NCBI GenBank assembly: GCA_014529385.2
Contig: CM043953.1
Location: forward strand, 91,581,842-91,645,841
Direction of reading: 5' to 3'
DNA from: Adiantum capillus-veneris
Taxonomy: Eukaryota; Streptophyta; Polypodiopsida; Polypodiales; Pteridaceae
Length of the DNA: 64,000 nucleotides
A program made the position numbers and the translations under genes. The notes under the pieces were generated by a model, which saw only the letters and a list, made by a program, of their open reading frames with translations, had not been told where the DNA came from and made no database searches. This document shows positions 43,851 through 54,232 of the stretch, one piece after another. Position 1 is the stretch's first letter; each line of letters begins with the position of its first letter.

Positions 43851-44870
43851 TGAGACGGTCCGAGGAGGACAACAAGAGAGGTGGCCTCTAAACCCCTCAA
43901 GGCTCTTGTGCTGGTTAATTGGGGCTGGGACAACCACAAGCAAGAAAACAACAAAAACAAATCCACATCCAAACAAGTGAAGAGGCACCACCTAGTTATG
44001 AAATGCGAACTAGGACGCAAAAGAGATTTTGTCACGACCAAGAAGATGCACAACAAAACAGACACAAACAATCTCACACCAAGACACACCACAAATGGAG
44101 CAAGAGAGAGTTAGAGCGAAGGAAAGAGAGAGAGAAATGGAAACTTGCGTAATACCTCGTTTGTGACATGCAAATGGATATGGTTCGTTAAGACGCTATC
44201 GTAGAGTTTGCACACAACTAGCTCAATGCTTAGTGAATGCTAAACATCACCAACACACACACACACTATCTTAGGATTGTGGGACACCTCTCACCACCAT
44301 ACCCACTTATCATGAACAAGAACTTGGCAATGAAAACACACTAATCACTTTTTCAAACAAGCTCAATGACAGAACTTAAAAGGTACAAGCCACCTTGCAT
44401 TTTCCAAATAACTTTACACAAGTGGAAGGAGGAAAATTATGAAGCCAAGCATGCCTTTGAAGAACCAAAACCTCAATTTTGATAGTTGAAGATCAGGTAC
44501 AAGAGTCCTTTGAGATAAGCACTCACACTCTCTCACTTTGTAATGTGTAGCATCAAAGCTTCTCTCACACCAAGTGTGAAGCTCACAAGGTGATGACTAC
44601 ACCTAAATCTCTCCTCGCGTATAGAGTGTTGGGGTGCTTTGTGAGATATTGGATATGATTTACAAGAAGGAGAGAGGCCTATCTATAGGTTGGAGACCCC
44701 TTACTAAGGTTATTGATAACCTTATTTACACGCTAATCAAATCAAGATTAGGATTTCTTTTGAATATCAAAACATTGTGGACCTTCTTTTTGTACTTGAG
44801 TCATGGATGTGGGCTCAAGAAAAAGGTATTATTGATGGTAGTAGATAGGGTGAAATTAGAGTGTTAAGAA

Positions 44871-44909
<39 letters not shown>

Positions 44910-46250
44910 ATTTTACTATGTACATGTCTTCAGGCGAGGTGTCTTTTATGGTTAGGCCAATGGCTATTTTGTGTTAATAGGTTAGTGGTCAGTGTTAGTA
45001 ATCACTAAAAAGTTAATGATATATTTACAATGGATAGAATGAGATGGATAATTAAAGTACGATGGTTGAATGAAGTGAGGGAATCCTTATGACGCTGAAG
45101 CTTGAAGAAGTTTTAAACTTACTTGTGTAGGTTCTAAAAAATGACTGCCGATCCTCTTCTTCTTCTTCTTTTCTTCTTACATCGTCACCACAAAGGTTGA
45201 ACACCATGATGAAAATATCGATGTTGGTTGATGAGAATTCTCAATTAGCAGAGATTAAGCATGGTTTTATATGTTGAATTTTATGTATATAGAGAAGAGG
45301 TAAAAAGGAGTTGTGATTAAGAGGTAATGGAGAGAGATATAGAGATGATGTATGTACATGCAGAATTCATATGAGATCTATGAGAGTGAGAGGGAAGGTT
45401 AATGGTGAAGAGGGTGAGAGAAATCATGAAAGGTGTATGTTTGAGTGAGGGATGGAGAGGAATGAGTGAGTGATTTTGTGTGTGTGTGTGTGTGGAAGTG
45501 AATGGACGTGAGAGAAGACTAGGGTGACTGATGAAAAGAAGTGTGATGACTGGGGTCCACCGAAAAGATCACATCTCATCGGTGAAAGGTCCAAAACTTA
45601 TAAAAATGTTTTAGGTGATTATTCAGCTTCTGATCTAAATTTTTTATTTTGGTCACTTTCTCACATTTGGAGTGGATGTGGACGCCAAAAATTCCACCAA
45701 ATGGCATGTTTTTCTTCCTACAAAAGTCTTCAGTGGCCCCCCTTTTGTTGAATTTCATAATCATCAAAGAGTGAGCCCCTCCTTGCATGAGAACATGACC
45801 TAATAGATTCTAAAAGGTTTGAAAATATGCATGGATTATGATTATTCACAAATATAATATATGGATATGATGGAAAAAAACAGGTTAGTATATAAACAAT
45901 TCATGGGATTTGGAATAGTATCAGTTGTATATAAATAATAAATAAATAATAAAAATATAGAGAATCAAATGAGAGGACCATCATTTGTTTCTATCGATTT
46001 AGGAATATTTATAAGAATAAGAAAAAATACATGTAGAAAAATGATAATCTAGTAAAAGAGAATGATTAAGTGAAATGTATTTTTTGTAATTTTTTCTCAG
46101 AGTGGTTTACACCAAGATTTACAGAGGCTTGCATGAAAATATTTATTTATATAATAAAGAGTATGCAAAATGGTACGAAAAATTGTGATAATAGTGAGTC
46201 AATGTACATAACATACTTAGGCAAATAATGCACACCTAGATAAAAATATT
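43851..46250 (-). repeat. RE-3 5' LTR, truncated, TATA altered
   Basis: Matches the split 3' LTR over about 2.4 kb. The TATA position on the minus strand reads CCTATAGATAGG (44679-44690), against CCTATAAATAGG in the 3' LTR. It includes GA (44872-44906) and GT (45477-45493) runs. The outer about 270 bp is missing: sequence changes to the RE-5 LTR at 46250/46251. Confidence 0.85.
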
Positions 46251-46985
46251 CTTGTAACTTTTTAGATACATAATTATCTTTCCTGTAATATACATATGCA
46301 TATTTAAGTATAATAATAAGCCTTCTATCTCATCCTATTATTTTTCTCAAGGGTAACCTATCCTTACTTTACCATCAGAAAATACTATGGGAAAAGCTCA
46401 ATAGCTCCGCCTCTTTAACTTGGGGCAAAAAGCATTGATTCTTTATTTCTACTATCTCATTATCATCTCACACCCTAGCTAGATCCTATATCTAGGGTAA
46501 ACTCCAATATATATATATATTCTATGTATTTTTTATACTTTTCTTATATTTCTTTTTAAATAGCTACTAGGAGAGAATCAAATCCTAGTGGGACACTAGG
46601 TGGCATGATTACAAAACTTTGTCAAGGAGCAATGTCATGCTATCATATGGCATGAGGTGTCCTTTGGAATTAAATGAAAGTCTAGGCTAAGGGGACCACG
46701 GGAAGACTTTTGCTGCCAGAAATGGACCCTATTTTGATGAATTTTTTACACAAGGTTCCAATCTGAATTGGAAAATGATTTTAAAATGAAAATCGTAGGT
46801 AATGAGCTGAAGTTTCTGCCCATATTTTTACTTTTTTATTTGGAGCCACGGTTGAGGAGATATGATCAAAATACTGGACCCCAATCTGCCCATATCATGC
46901 AGGGACAGCTCATTTCCAACTTTTCCAATTCCTATTCACACTGGCTCCTCTCTTCTTGTGTAAACCCTTGGGGGTTCCCTTCACC

Positions 46986-46994
46986 TATAAAAGG
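46986..46994 (+). promoter_or_regulatory. RE-5 LTR TATA box
   Basis: TATAAAAGG in the 5' LTR; the 3' LTR has CACCAAAAGG at the same place (about 55051-55060) after a 3-bp loss. Transcription would start about 30 bp downstream, which places both small ORFs and the primer site in the mRNA leader. Confidence 0.8.
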
Positions 46995-47332
46995 GGACCT
47001 CTTCTTCCTTGAAAAGAAACTGAAGCATTCAAGCCATTGATGAGAGGAATTCTTGAGGGAGTGAGTAGTAATGCCTAATTGTACTTAGCCCCATTAACAT
47101 AAGCCCAAGCCTACACTTTCTCCTAGAGGAAGACTAGCCATTCTTGTACGCTATCCTTGGAAGATCAACTCTAATCAAAGAAGGTGTTGTACTTGGCGTA
47201 TCAATCAAAGTGGAGTGCTCCCCTCTTCTTCTCTCTCCATCAATAATGGTGCCGAAGGGTTTGTCAAGTAAGATGTGTTCTACATTGATGTTTTCTTGAT
47301 TTCTTGTTGTTTTCTTTTTCATCTCTAATCCA

Positions 47333-47339
<7 letters not shown>

Positions 47340-47377
<38 letters not shown>
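47340..47377. repeat. TA microsatellite in the RE-5 5' LTR
   Basis: Pure TA run of about 38 bp; the partner in the 3' LTR (55402-55456) is about 55 bp. Confidence 0.95.
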
Positions 47378-47379
<2 letters not shown>

Positions 47380-47597
47380 TATCTAATCTCATCTCCTTAA
47401 CCAAACGTATCTCTCTCATTCTTAGTAATTCATCCTCTCTACAAATTTTAGGTTCTCCTTGCTACAGGTACATCTCTCCCCGCAGTATCCTTATTGCCTA
47501 CGGGTAAGAATAGGGCTTGTGAGGGAAACTTCTCATCTCTTCACTTCTCACATATCTACATTTTTTTCATATCTACATTTCTCACATGCTATCCTAG

Positions 47598-47816
47598 ATG
47601 AATAACCCACATGATGATCATTTCTATCGCTTTCACTCTGTACGATCTATTAGAATTAACGTATGGATTAGCCATAAAATACACTTTCAACAACGTGTAG
47701 TGTTTCTCTTCGGCCCTGAAAGGCTCAATGAAATACTTCTATCACCGGATCCCATCATACTACCTCTCATAGACTATAATTTTTCGTTTGATGTAACCGT
47801 AGTTATCTTGCTATGA
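47598..47816 (+). CDS. Small ORF, 72 codons, RE-5 5' LTR (type 1)
   Basis: ATG to TGA, product MNNPHDDHFYRFHS...SFDVTVVILL. It lies in the LTR about 600 bp after the TATA box, so in the predicted mRNA leader. Its TGA overlaps the ATG of the next ORF (ATGA at 47813-47816), an arrangement that permits re-initiation. The 3' LTR copy (55677-55895) stays open with a few substitutions. It matches the RE-3 ORF 43337-43555 over its full length without gaps. The shared core with the type-2 ORF is [KR]-[IL]-x-F-x-Q...G-x-x-R-L...S-x-x-P-x-I-L-P...Y-x-x-S-[FL]-D-V. Not recognised as any known family. Confidence 0.62.
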   Translation: MNNPHDDHFYRFHSVRSIRINVWISHKIHFQQRVVFLFGPERLNEILLSPDPIILPLIDYNFSFDVTVVILL

Positions 47817-48025
47817 ACCAAGAGGATTTGTACACACAATTAATCCCAATCACTAGACAAAATATATATATTATGGTAAGCACAAAACTACAATTCCAAA
47901 GAATAATTCGTAGCCTATTTAGTCAGCCAAGATTGAATGCCATTAACTCATCTATTAACCCTTTCATATTACCCATGATACGATATGACCATAGCCTTGA
48001 TGTTTTCATCTTCGTATTGTTTTGA
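47813..48025 (+). CDS. Small ORF, 70 codons, RE-5 5' LTR (type 2)
   Basis: MNQEDLYTQLIPITRQ...SLDVFIFVLF, ending 200 bp before the LTR edge and about 255 bp before the gag ATG. It is the same length as the RE-3 type-2 ORF (43577-43789), with about 41 of 70 residues identical and no gap. The copy in the 3' LTR (55892-56104) is open. The C-terminal half resembles the type-1 ORF (RLN-I--S--P-ILP-I-Y--S-DV), so the two look like an ancient tandem duplication. Function unknown. Confidence 0.62.
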   Translation: MNQEDLYTQLIPITRQNIYIMVSTKLQFQRIIRSLFSQPRLNAINSSINPFILPMIRYDHSLDVFIFVLF

Positions 48026-48232
48026 CATTCTCTTTTGTGTTCTTTCTTTGTGTGTGTGAGTGCAAGAGAGAAAGAGTAACTCTTCTTTGATTGCACTTCT
48101 TTCCAAACCCTAGTCTTCATGGCATCTATGGTTTATCTCCTTCATATAGTTTTTGTTGAGTTCTATCACAAACTCTCACAGCCATAAGCCCGGTGCTTTC
48201 CTGGCAAGACCGCAAATTTCTTGACATATTTT

Positions 48233-48246
48233 TGGTGAACCCGACG
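48233..48246 (+). promoter_or_regulatory. RE-5 primer-binding site
   Basis: TGGTGAACCCGACG, six bases after the LTR. The same 14 bases occur next to the RE-7 LTR on the minus strand (20953-20966), which supports a functional site; the tRNA was not identified. Confidence 0.75.
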
Positions 48247-48279
48247 CGAAACTGCCAGGGTGAGATTTTGTGGATAACC

Positions 48280-49800
48280 ATGGGTGATCATGTTGAGCAA
48301 CAGGGTATGCATTTTGACCCAGCAACAATGCAAATGTTTCAAGCATTTGCAATGTTCATGCAACAACAACATGCCATTGAAAGAAGGGAGATTTCAGCAA
48401 CGAAGGCCATACAAGCAGTCGTCAATAGAATGGATCAGTTCAATGGCAAAGATGTAACCAAGTACTTACGCGAGTATGTGAAGGAGATGGAGCTGCATTG
48501 CGTGTCAGAAGGTGAGATGATTCAAAGCTTTGAGCTAGTTGTTGCTCCAGAAATTAGAGAGCATGTTAGGGTAATTAAAGATGGGCATGGGAGAAATTGG
48601 GAAGAACTCAAAGTAGCTTTAAAGGAGGAATATTTCATGGAGGACTCTAAGAGAGTGACCAAGAGGACATTCTTAGAATGGATAGTCAAGCCAAAGCAAG
48701 GACTATCAATAACAGAGCTACTTAGGGAATTTGAGCGGCGCTATGCACAACTCACCAGGACAGAAAGGGCCACACTAGATGCAGAGAAAACAGATCTTTT
48801 CTTACAAGCTGCAGGTAAAGAGTTTCAAGAAAATTTGGAGCTTCTTCTTGAAGATAAAGATGCTGAGCAAGGACTAAAGACCGACTGGAATGAGGTTGAA
48901 GGTGCTGTCTCACTGCTTGCCAAACGACAAAGAAGAAGGGACAAGATGGTAGTAAACACTACAAGTCCTTCCACCTCAACGTCTGACAAAATGGTAAAGC
49001 CTACTTTTATCGCTCCTAAGTTTGATGAGTCCATGCTAGATGAGCTTGTGAAGGGAATGCGTGACTTGAAGGTGAAGTTTGCAAAGCTTGAAGAAAAAGG
49101 CCAACCATCAGGGCCACTTCCTAGGCAAAGACAACAGCCCAAAGAAGGGTTTGTTAATAGATGTATTTGGTGTGATAGTACAGACCATGTAAGAAGGGAT
49201 TGTGATGATTTTAGTGATGCTTTGTCAAAAGATGTTGTCTTTTTTAAGGATGGTAAAATTCACTTAAGAGAGACAGGTCTACCCTTGAGAACTAACTTTG
49301 GGAAGGGGGGAATGCAAACCTTAGTTGAAGATATGGCAACCAAGCATGCCACCTCTTCAGTTGAGGCAGCTACTTATGGAGTAAAAATTGAACATTTTTG
49401 TGATGAAGAGGTGATTGACCATCATGGTCAAATTTGGCCAAATGTCATGCAATTAGCTAAAAAGAGAAAGCTTACAAAAGAGATTCTACATGAAGCAGGT
49501 AATTGCATACGTCTAGAAACAGGATGGAATGATCCAGTGGACTCATTGTCAGTGCATGCCTACATTACAAAATGCCAACAAAATGAGGCAATTGTAGAAG
49601 AGAAGCGCAGACGTGAGAATGCTGATGAAGGACTATCAAAAAGAGCTTCTAGAAGTGGGGGAAGAAGCGACTCAATGTCTTCTCAAACACCCTCAACACA
49701 AGGAGCATCTCCACCTGAAGTACTCATGCAGGAGTCTACAACAGGAAAGAAGAAAGAGCCAACGAAAGGTAAGACAAAAGGCCCAACTTATAAACTATAA
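48280..49800 (+). pseudogene. RE-5 gag
   Basis: I chose the ATG at 48280 (MGDHVEQQGMHFDPATMQMF); an upstream in-frame ATG at 48193 lies inside the LTR before the primer site and is unlikely. The Gag domain reads MDQFNGKDVTKYLREYVKEM...EREFERRYAQLTRTE-like text, and the zinc-knuckle-like block is CIWCDSTDHVRRDCDDF (C-X2-C-X4-H-X4-C). The C-terminus is basic, ending GPTYKL. TAA at 49798-49800 is followed in the same frame by YDIEVATDLKKFLEER and the protease, so this is either a nonsense change or a gag-pol stop that needs readthrough. Confidence 0.88.
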
Positions 49801-50655
49801 TATGATATTGAGGTTGCTACAGATTTAAAGAAATTCTTGGAGGAAAGGATCTTGAATAGCAAGATTGAGTTTACTCTGGGAGAAGTTCATGGCATTGCAA
49901 AGCGTGAATTCCATGAGGAGATCATTGAAATCATCAAGAGGAAGAGGCAAACCCTTGCTGAAGTTTCTCGTCCACAGGTTGAAGGGAAAACCTCAAAGAC
50001 ACAAGGGATGCAACTGCAAAATAAGGAGAATGATGGAGCTGTGGTAGGATGCTACCAATCTAGTGGGAGAGTGCAGCAAGTGTATTTCTCAAATGATGAT
50101 GAAGAAGTTGAAGATATTCCTAGGAGTTACTATTCACGAAGTCATTGGGCAAGGGCTACTACAGAAACTTTGGTCAAGGTAGGTGATCTTGAAGAGCCAT
50201 TTGTTGCCTTGATTGACCATGGTTCAGAAATAAACATAATGTCAAAGAGTCTCTACAACAAGTGCAAATGGCCGATGGACACAGATCATGGCTGGATGGT
50301 AAAAGTGGCAAACAATTCATCCGGTGAATTGTATGCAGCATGTTCAGGTGTGAAGGTAACAATAGGTGATGTAAAGATTGACCAAAACTTCTTTGTACAG
50401 GATACATCTTCATATCATCTCATCCTTGGACAGCCCTACATTGTGGGAGTTCAAATGGAAACAAAGGTAATGGATGATGGTTCATCATATGCTAGGATAC
50501 GTAGCAAAGATGGTAAACGAGCTGTCTAATTTCTCATAGTTTGTGTGAGCCATGAAAGAAATCGTGACAACCTCAGAGAACATCCTCTACCAAAGGTGAG
50601 CAAAGAGTTTCATGATCATAGAGAAATGATGGGTTTTGGCCAAGTACCATTGTAA
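49801..50655 (+). pseudogene. RE-5 protease region
   Basis: Same frame as gag. FTLGEVHGIAKREFHEEIIE precedes the retropepsin-like part with FVALIDHGSEINIMSKSLYN (D-x-G-S, with His in second place) and YHLILGQPYIVGVQME. A TAA at 50527-50529 interrupts the frame, which continues as FLIVCVSHERNRDNLREHPL up to TAA 50653-50655. A frameshift and decayed text separate it from RT. Confidence 0.85.
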
Positions 50656-50860
50656 AGCGGGATTGCAGTGGTACAGAAAGAAAAAGGGTCTCGCCTGATC
50701 AAAAAATAGGTGAAGCGTTTTCAACGAGCTCCTTGGTAACAAAGAATGGATCAGTATGTTTTACAAAACTTGAAGATTTGAAGAGATGTGAGAGGCAATA
50801 TGTGCATCATGTACAAATAGGCATGAAAAAGAGTGGGTTGCTAGAGCCTACTGAAAATGT

Positions 50861-52423
50861 TTGGGTTTGTGTGAACAAGTTTCTTTTGTAGATACTATGG
50901 GTGATCTTGACGCTATAATGGGGTCTAATTTGCATCTTGAAAATGAAGTTGTGGAAGTTTTCTCTATGGAAATGTATCAAGTAATAGAAGCCTTTAAAGA
51001 AATCCAAACAGTTGGCCCAGAAGTCCATGTTGAAACTAAATACAAGAGTGTAGCAAAGAAGGTGAAACCAGTAGCTTCACCCTTACCACCCAACAACAGG
51101 GAAAAGATTGAGCAGGCTTCTTTACAACCAAGTTTGAGGAATCCTAAAAAGATTGGGCATACCTTGACAAAGGAGTCTTTCCAAGACTTGCAGATTGGTC
51201 GCAAGGAGTTTCTAACACAGGAGGAGACAAAGTGCTTCAAAGAAATGCTTTCAAATCATGGTAAGGCTTTTGCATTTGAGCCACATGAGATAGGATGTGT
51301 CGATCCTTCTATTGTAGCTCCTATGGTAATTTTCACAATACCTCATGTGCCTTGGAATCTGCGGCCTATTCCGGTTCCAAAGGCTCATTTGCCAAAGTTA
51401 GTAGAGCTACTGAATGAGAAAATCAAAATGGGAATCTTGGAGCCTTCTTGTGCTCCATACTCAAATAGGTGGTTCACAGTTTCGAAGAAGAATGGTTCTC
51501 TACGCTTCATCCAAGATATGCAACCAGTGATCAAGGTGACAATTAGAAATGTAGGTACAGGTCCAATTGTGGATGTGTTTACAGAGGAATTTGCAGGGAG
51601 GTCAATCTACTCAATGGGGGATCTCTACTCAGGGTATGATCAATTTCAGCCTGCAATCGAAAGCAGAGACTTGACAACCATGAGGACACCTTTGGGTTTG
51701 GTAAGGATGTGTACCTTGCCACAGGGAGCAACCAACTCGGTTGCACATATGATGAATGGGATGAATAAGGTCTTACGTGACTTTATTCCTCAAATCAAAA
51801 TTCCTTTCATTGATGATTTGCCTATCAAAGGATGTGAAGAAAGTGACAAAGATGAATCTTTGGATGTCAAGGGATGTCGCAGGTTTGTGGTAAATCACAT
51901 AAATGATTGTGATAAAATTTTGTCTAGGTTGGAAGAAGTGAATCTTACATTGTCAGGGAAAAAGTCTATGTTTGGTGTCAATGAAGTGCTTATTGTGGGA
52001 CACATGTGCGGGCCATATGGTAGGAAACCTTGTCCAACAAAGGTAGATGCCATCCAAAGAATGAAAGAAACGTGCACTAGCATCACTGAGGTTAGAAGGT
52101 TTCTGGGAGCATGTGTCTTCTATGTTATTTGTATTCCACATTATGCACATGTAGCTGATCCTCTTTATCAGCTACTTAGAAAGAATCAGAAGTTTAAATG
52201 GACAGAAGCACATGTAAAATCCATGAAAAAGCTAAAGGAGTTGCTCCAGTCAGCAACAACTTTGAGAAAGGTAGACTATGAGTGTCAAAGGCCAGTAATT
52301 GTGACAGTAGACACCAGTCCTACAGGGATTGGATGGGCAATAGGGCAAGATGACAAAGAAGGACACAGGTATGTGGTAAGATTTGGAGCAAAGGTGCTCG
52401 CTAAAGAAACTATCCACAGATAA
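50861..52423 (+). pseudogene. RE-5 reverse transcriptase
   Basis: 520 codons open in a different frame. It starts in a linker and contains the RT with IPVPKAHLPKLVELLNEKIK, WFTVSKKNGSLRFIQDMQPV, DLYSGYDQFQPAIESRDLTT, TLPQGATNSVAHMMNGMNKV and the catalytic IPFIDDLPIKGC (both Asp present). Thumb and early RNase H follow: EVRRFLGACVFYVICIPHYA, then VTVDTSPTGIGWAIGQDD. A small deletion near 52395-52415 shifts the frame; RNase H resumes in the next segment. An ATG at 50861 opens the frame, but this is a polyprotein piece rather than a true start. Confidence 0.9.
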
Positions 52424-53316
52424 AGAGAGAGTTATGGGGTATGGTTACAGCCTTGAAAAGTGGGAAAGAGTACCTAATTGGTGCATGTGTGGTTGTAGAA
52501 ACAGATTGTCTACCACTTCTTGGGATGATTACAAGCTGCTCAACTCCAGACATTGCTATGTTGCGGTGGATTGCCTACATTAAGTCCTTAAATCCTGAGT
52601 TTAAGCACATTGTAGGTAAAGACAATATAGTGGAAGATATACTATCAAGGGCAAGGTATGAAGATGAGTCACAAATGATTGACGAGGGAGATGATGTAGG
52701 CACAAAGTTCTATTCTATCTCTCATGTCAAAGGTAACAATGTCTGCATGACTAATCTACTTGAATCATTCTTGAAAGAGATTTATGAAGGTGATTGGCTT
52801 CTTATTGGAAGCTACTTGAGTACTCTAACAAAACAGGATGATTGGTCTGAACAAGAATTCACGAGGATACGCAGGAAAGTATATGGGTACTTTTTGAGGG
52901 ATGGTTACTTGTGGAAGCATCCTAAACAAAAGGGTGCTACACCACAAAGGGTTATATGTAAAAAAGAGACTCAAGTAAAGCTCATGCAAGAGTTTCATGA
53001 GAGTCTATGGGCTGGACACACGGGTGTATGGGCAACCTTCTCCAAGTTGAAAGAAAAATACTGGTGGAAGGGTATGTATAAAGATGTATCTCAGTTTGTA
53101 GAGACATGTGTAACTTGTCAAGTGTATTCAAATGTTCGACATCGTGATGGATTGCACTCTGCATATCCACTAGCCATGCACTATAAATGGGTTGTGGATC
53201 TAGTCACAATGCCTCTAGGACTCTGGCACATGAGATACTTAGTTCTTGCACGAGAGGAGCTAACTAACCAGGTTGAAGGAAGAGCATTAAGAGCTAAAAC
53301 CACAGAAGCTGTGTGA
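52424..53316 (+). pseudogene. RE-5 RNase H end and integrase N-part
   Basis: RELWGMVTALKSGKEYLIGA and VVETDCLPLLGMITSCSTPD match RNase H, with IVGKDNIVEDILSRARYEDE as the tether. Integrase follows with the zinc set H in ESLWAGHTGVW and CVTCQVYSNVRHRDGLHS, and catalytic Asp in YKWVVDLVTMPLG. LTNQVEGRALRAKTTEAV ends at TGA 53314-53316, where KFFLDEVICRYGCVG continues in frame; a Cys codon is likely ancestral. Confidence 0.9.
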
Positions 53317-54174
53317 AAATTCTTTCTTGATGAGGTGATTTGCCGTTATGGTTGTGTGGGAAAAATCACTGCAGATAGAGGTGAACTGGATGCCGAAGAA
53401 GCAAGGGAGTTCTTTTCTAGATTAGGAATCAAGCTTTCTCTTACTACAACTTACAACCCTGAAGGCAATGGAAAGAGTGAAAGAGGGCATCCTCCTATCA
53501 TCAAACCTTTGGCCAAGGCTTGCGAAGGAAGTGTTGGTGAGTGGCCAAAACTGTTACCATATGCTTTATGGGCTGATCGTACAACACATAGCTCAGTAAC
53601 TGGCTACATGCCTGCGGAGCTAATGTATGGTCAAAAGCCAGTGATGCCGATTGAAGATACAATTCCCACATGGAATGTACTACCTTGGCAAGAGGGGCTT
53701 AGCAGGGAAGATCTCCTTGTACTGCGTATAAGGCAGCTAGAGAGAAGACCTGGAGACATTGAAGCTGCAAAAGAACGACTCAAAAATGCAAGGTTGAAAA
53801 ACAAGGAATAATTTGATAAGCGACATCGACTCAGGAGCAAAGCAATTGACAAAGGTGACTGGGTTTTGGTGTATGATAGTAGCCTTGATAACCAGCACAC
53901 AGTCATGCGTAAGTTTTCAAAAAGATGGTTTGGACCGTATGTTGTAAAGCATGTGCATGAAAATGCTACTTACAGCTTGTCTGAACTAGATGGTACAAAA
54001 GTAAAGATTCGCATTGCAGGAAAAAGGATCAAAATGTTTAAGAGAAGAGGAGACAATGATCCAGAAGATGTTGATGAGGAAGAAGAGCAAACCACAGGTA
54101 AAGATCAAAGTGAAGATGAAGATTTGGAATCATCCAGTGAAGAAAAAAGCAAGGAAGATGTACAAGAGGGCTGA
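53317..54174 (+). pseudogene. RE-5 integrase C-part
   Basis: Same frame as the preceding segment. The second catalytic Asp is in KITADRGELDAEEA and Glu in NPEGNGKSERGHPPIIK. ALWADRTTHSSVTGYMPAEL follows. TAA at 53809-53811 interrupts the frame before FDKRHRLRSKAIDKGDWVLV; KRWFGPYVVKHVHENATYSL and a strongly acidic tail follow, ending TGA at 54172-54174. No chromodomain was seen. Confidence 0.9.
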
Positions 54175-54216
54175 TCTTACAAAGAAATAATGTGGCACAT
54201 ACCGGAGGATGTGCAG

Positions 54217-54232
54217 GTTTAGAGGGGGTGGA
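54217..54232 (+). promoter_or_regulatory. RE-5 polypurine tract
   Basis: AGAGGGGGTGGA lies directly before the LTR start TGTCGTGC at 54233. Confidence 0.8.

Larger units (their letters stand above)
27119..46250 (-). mobile_element. RE-3: Athila-like Gypsy retrotransposon, split by RE-4
   Basis: Minus-strand order: 5' LTR 46250-43851 (its outer about 270 bp missing), candidate primer site, two small ORFs, gag, protease, RT, integrase (43789-39210), polypurine tract near 39185-39196, and 3' LTR 39184-38489 continuing at 29059-27119. The two LTR copies match along 27119-29059 with 43851-45826, and 38489-38913 with 45832-46246. RE-4 (29060-38483) sits inside the 3' LTR. RE-3 is heavily decayed: the RT active site is changed and RNase H is missing. 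Confidence 0.85.
46251..48226 (+). repeat. RE-5 5' LTR (start truncated, TATA intact)
   Basis: Nearly identical to 54280-56305. It has TATAAAAGG at 46986-46994, a TA run at 47340-47377 and the two small ORFs (47598-48025). It lacks 43 bp present in the other copy (inserted after 54638), where GCATGATT occurs at both edges, which suggests deletion between short direct repeats. It ends TTGACA at 48226. Confidence 0.93.

Noticed and set aside
43747-44152. Several overlapping plus-strand open frames in RE-3 LTR and leader
   Set aside because: They are antisense to the RE-3 small ORFs and primer site, overlap each other in different frames, and have no match in the RE-5 copies.
48193-48279. Upstream start for RE-5 gag at 48193
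   Set aside because: That ATG lies inside the LTR and before the primer site; the ATG at 48280 follows the primer site and matches the Gag start style of RE-7.
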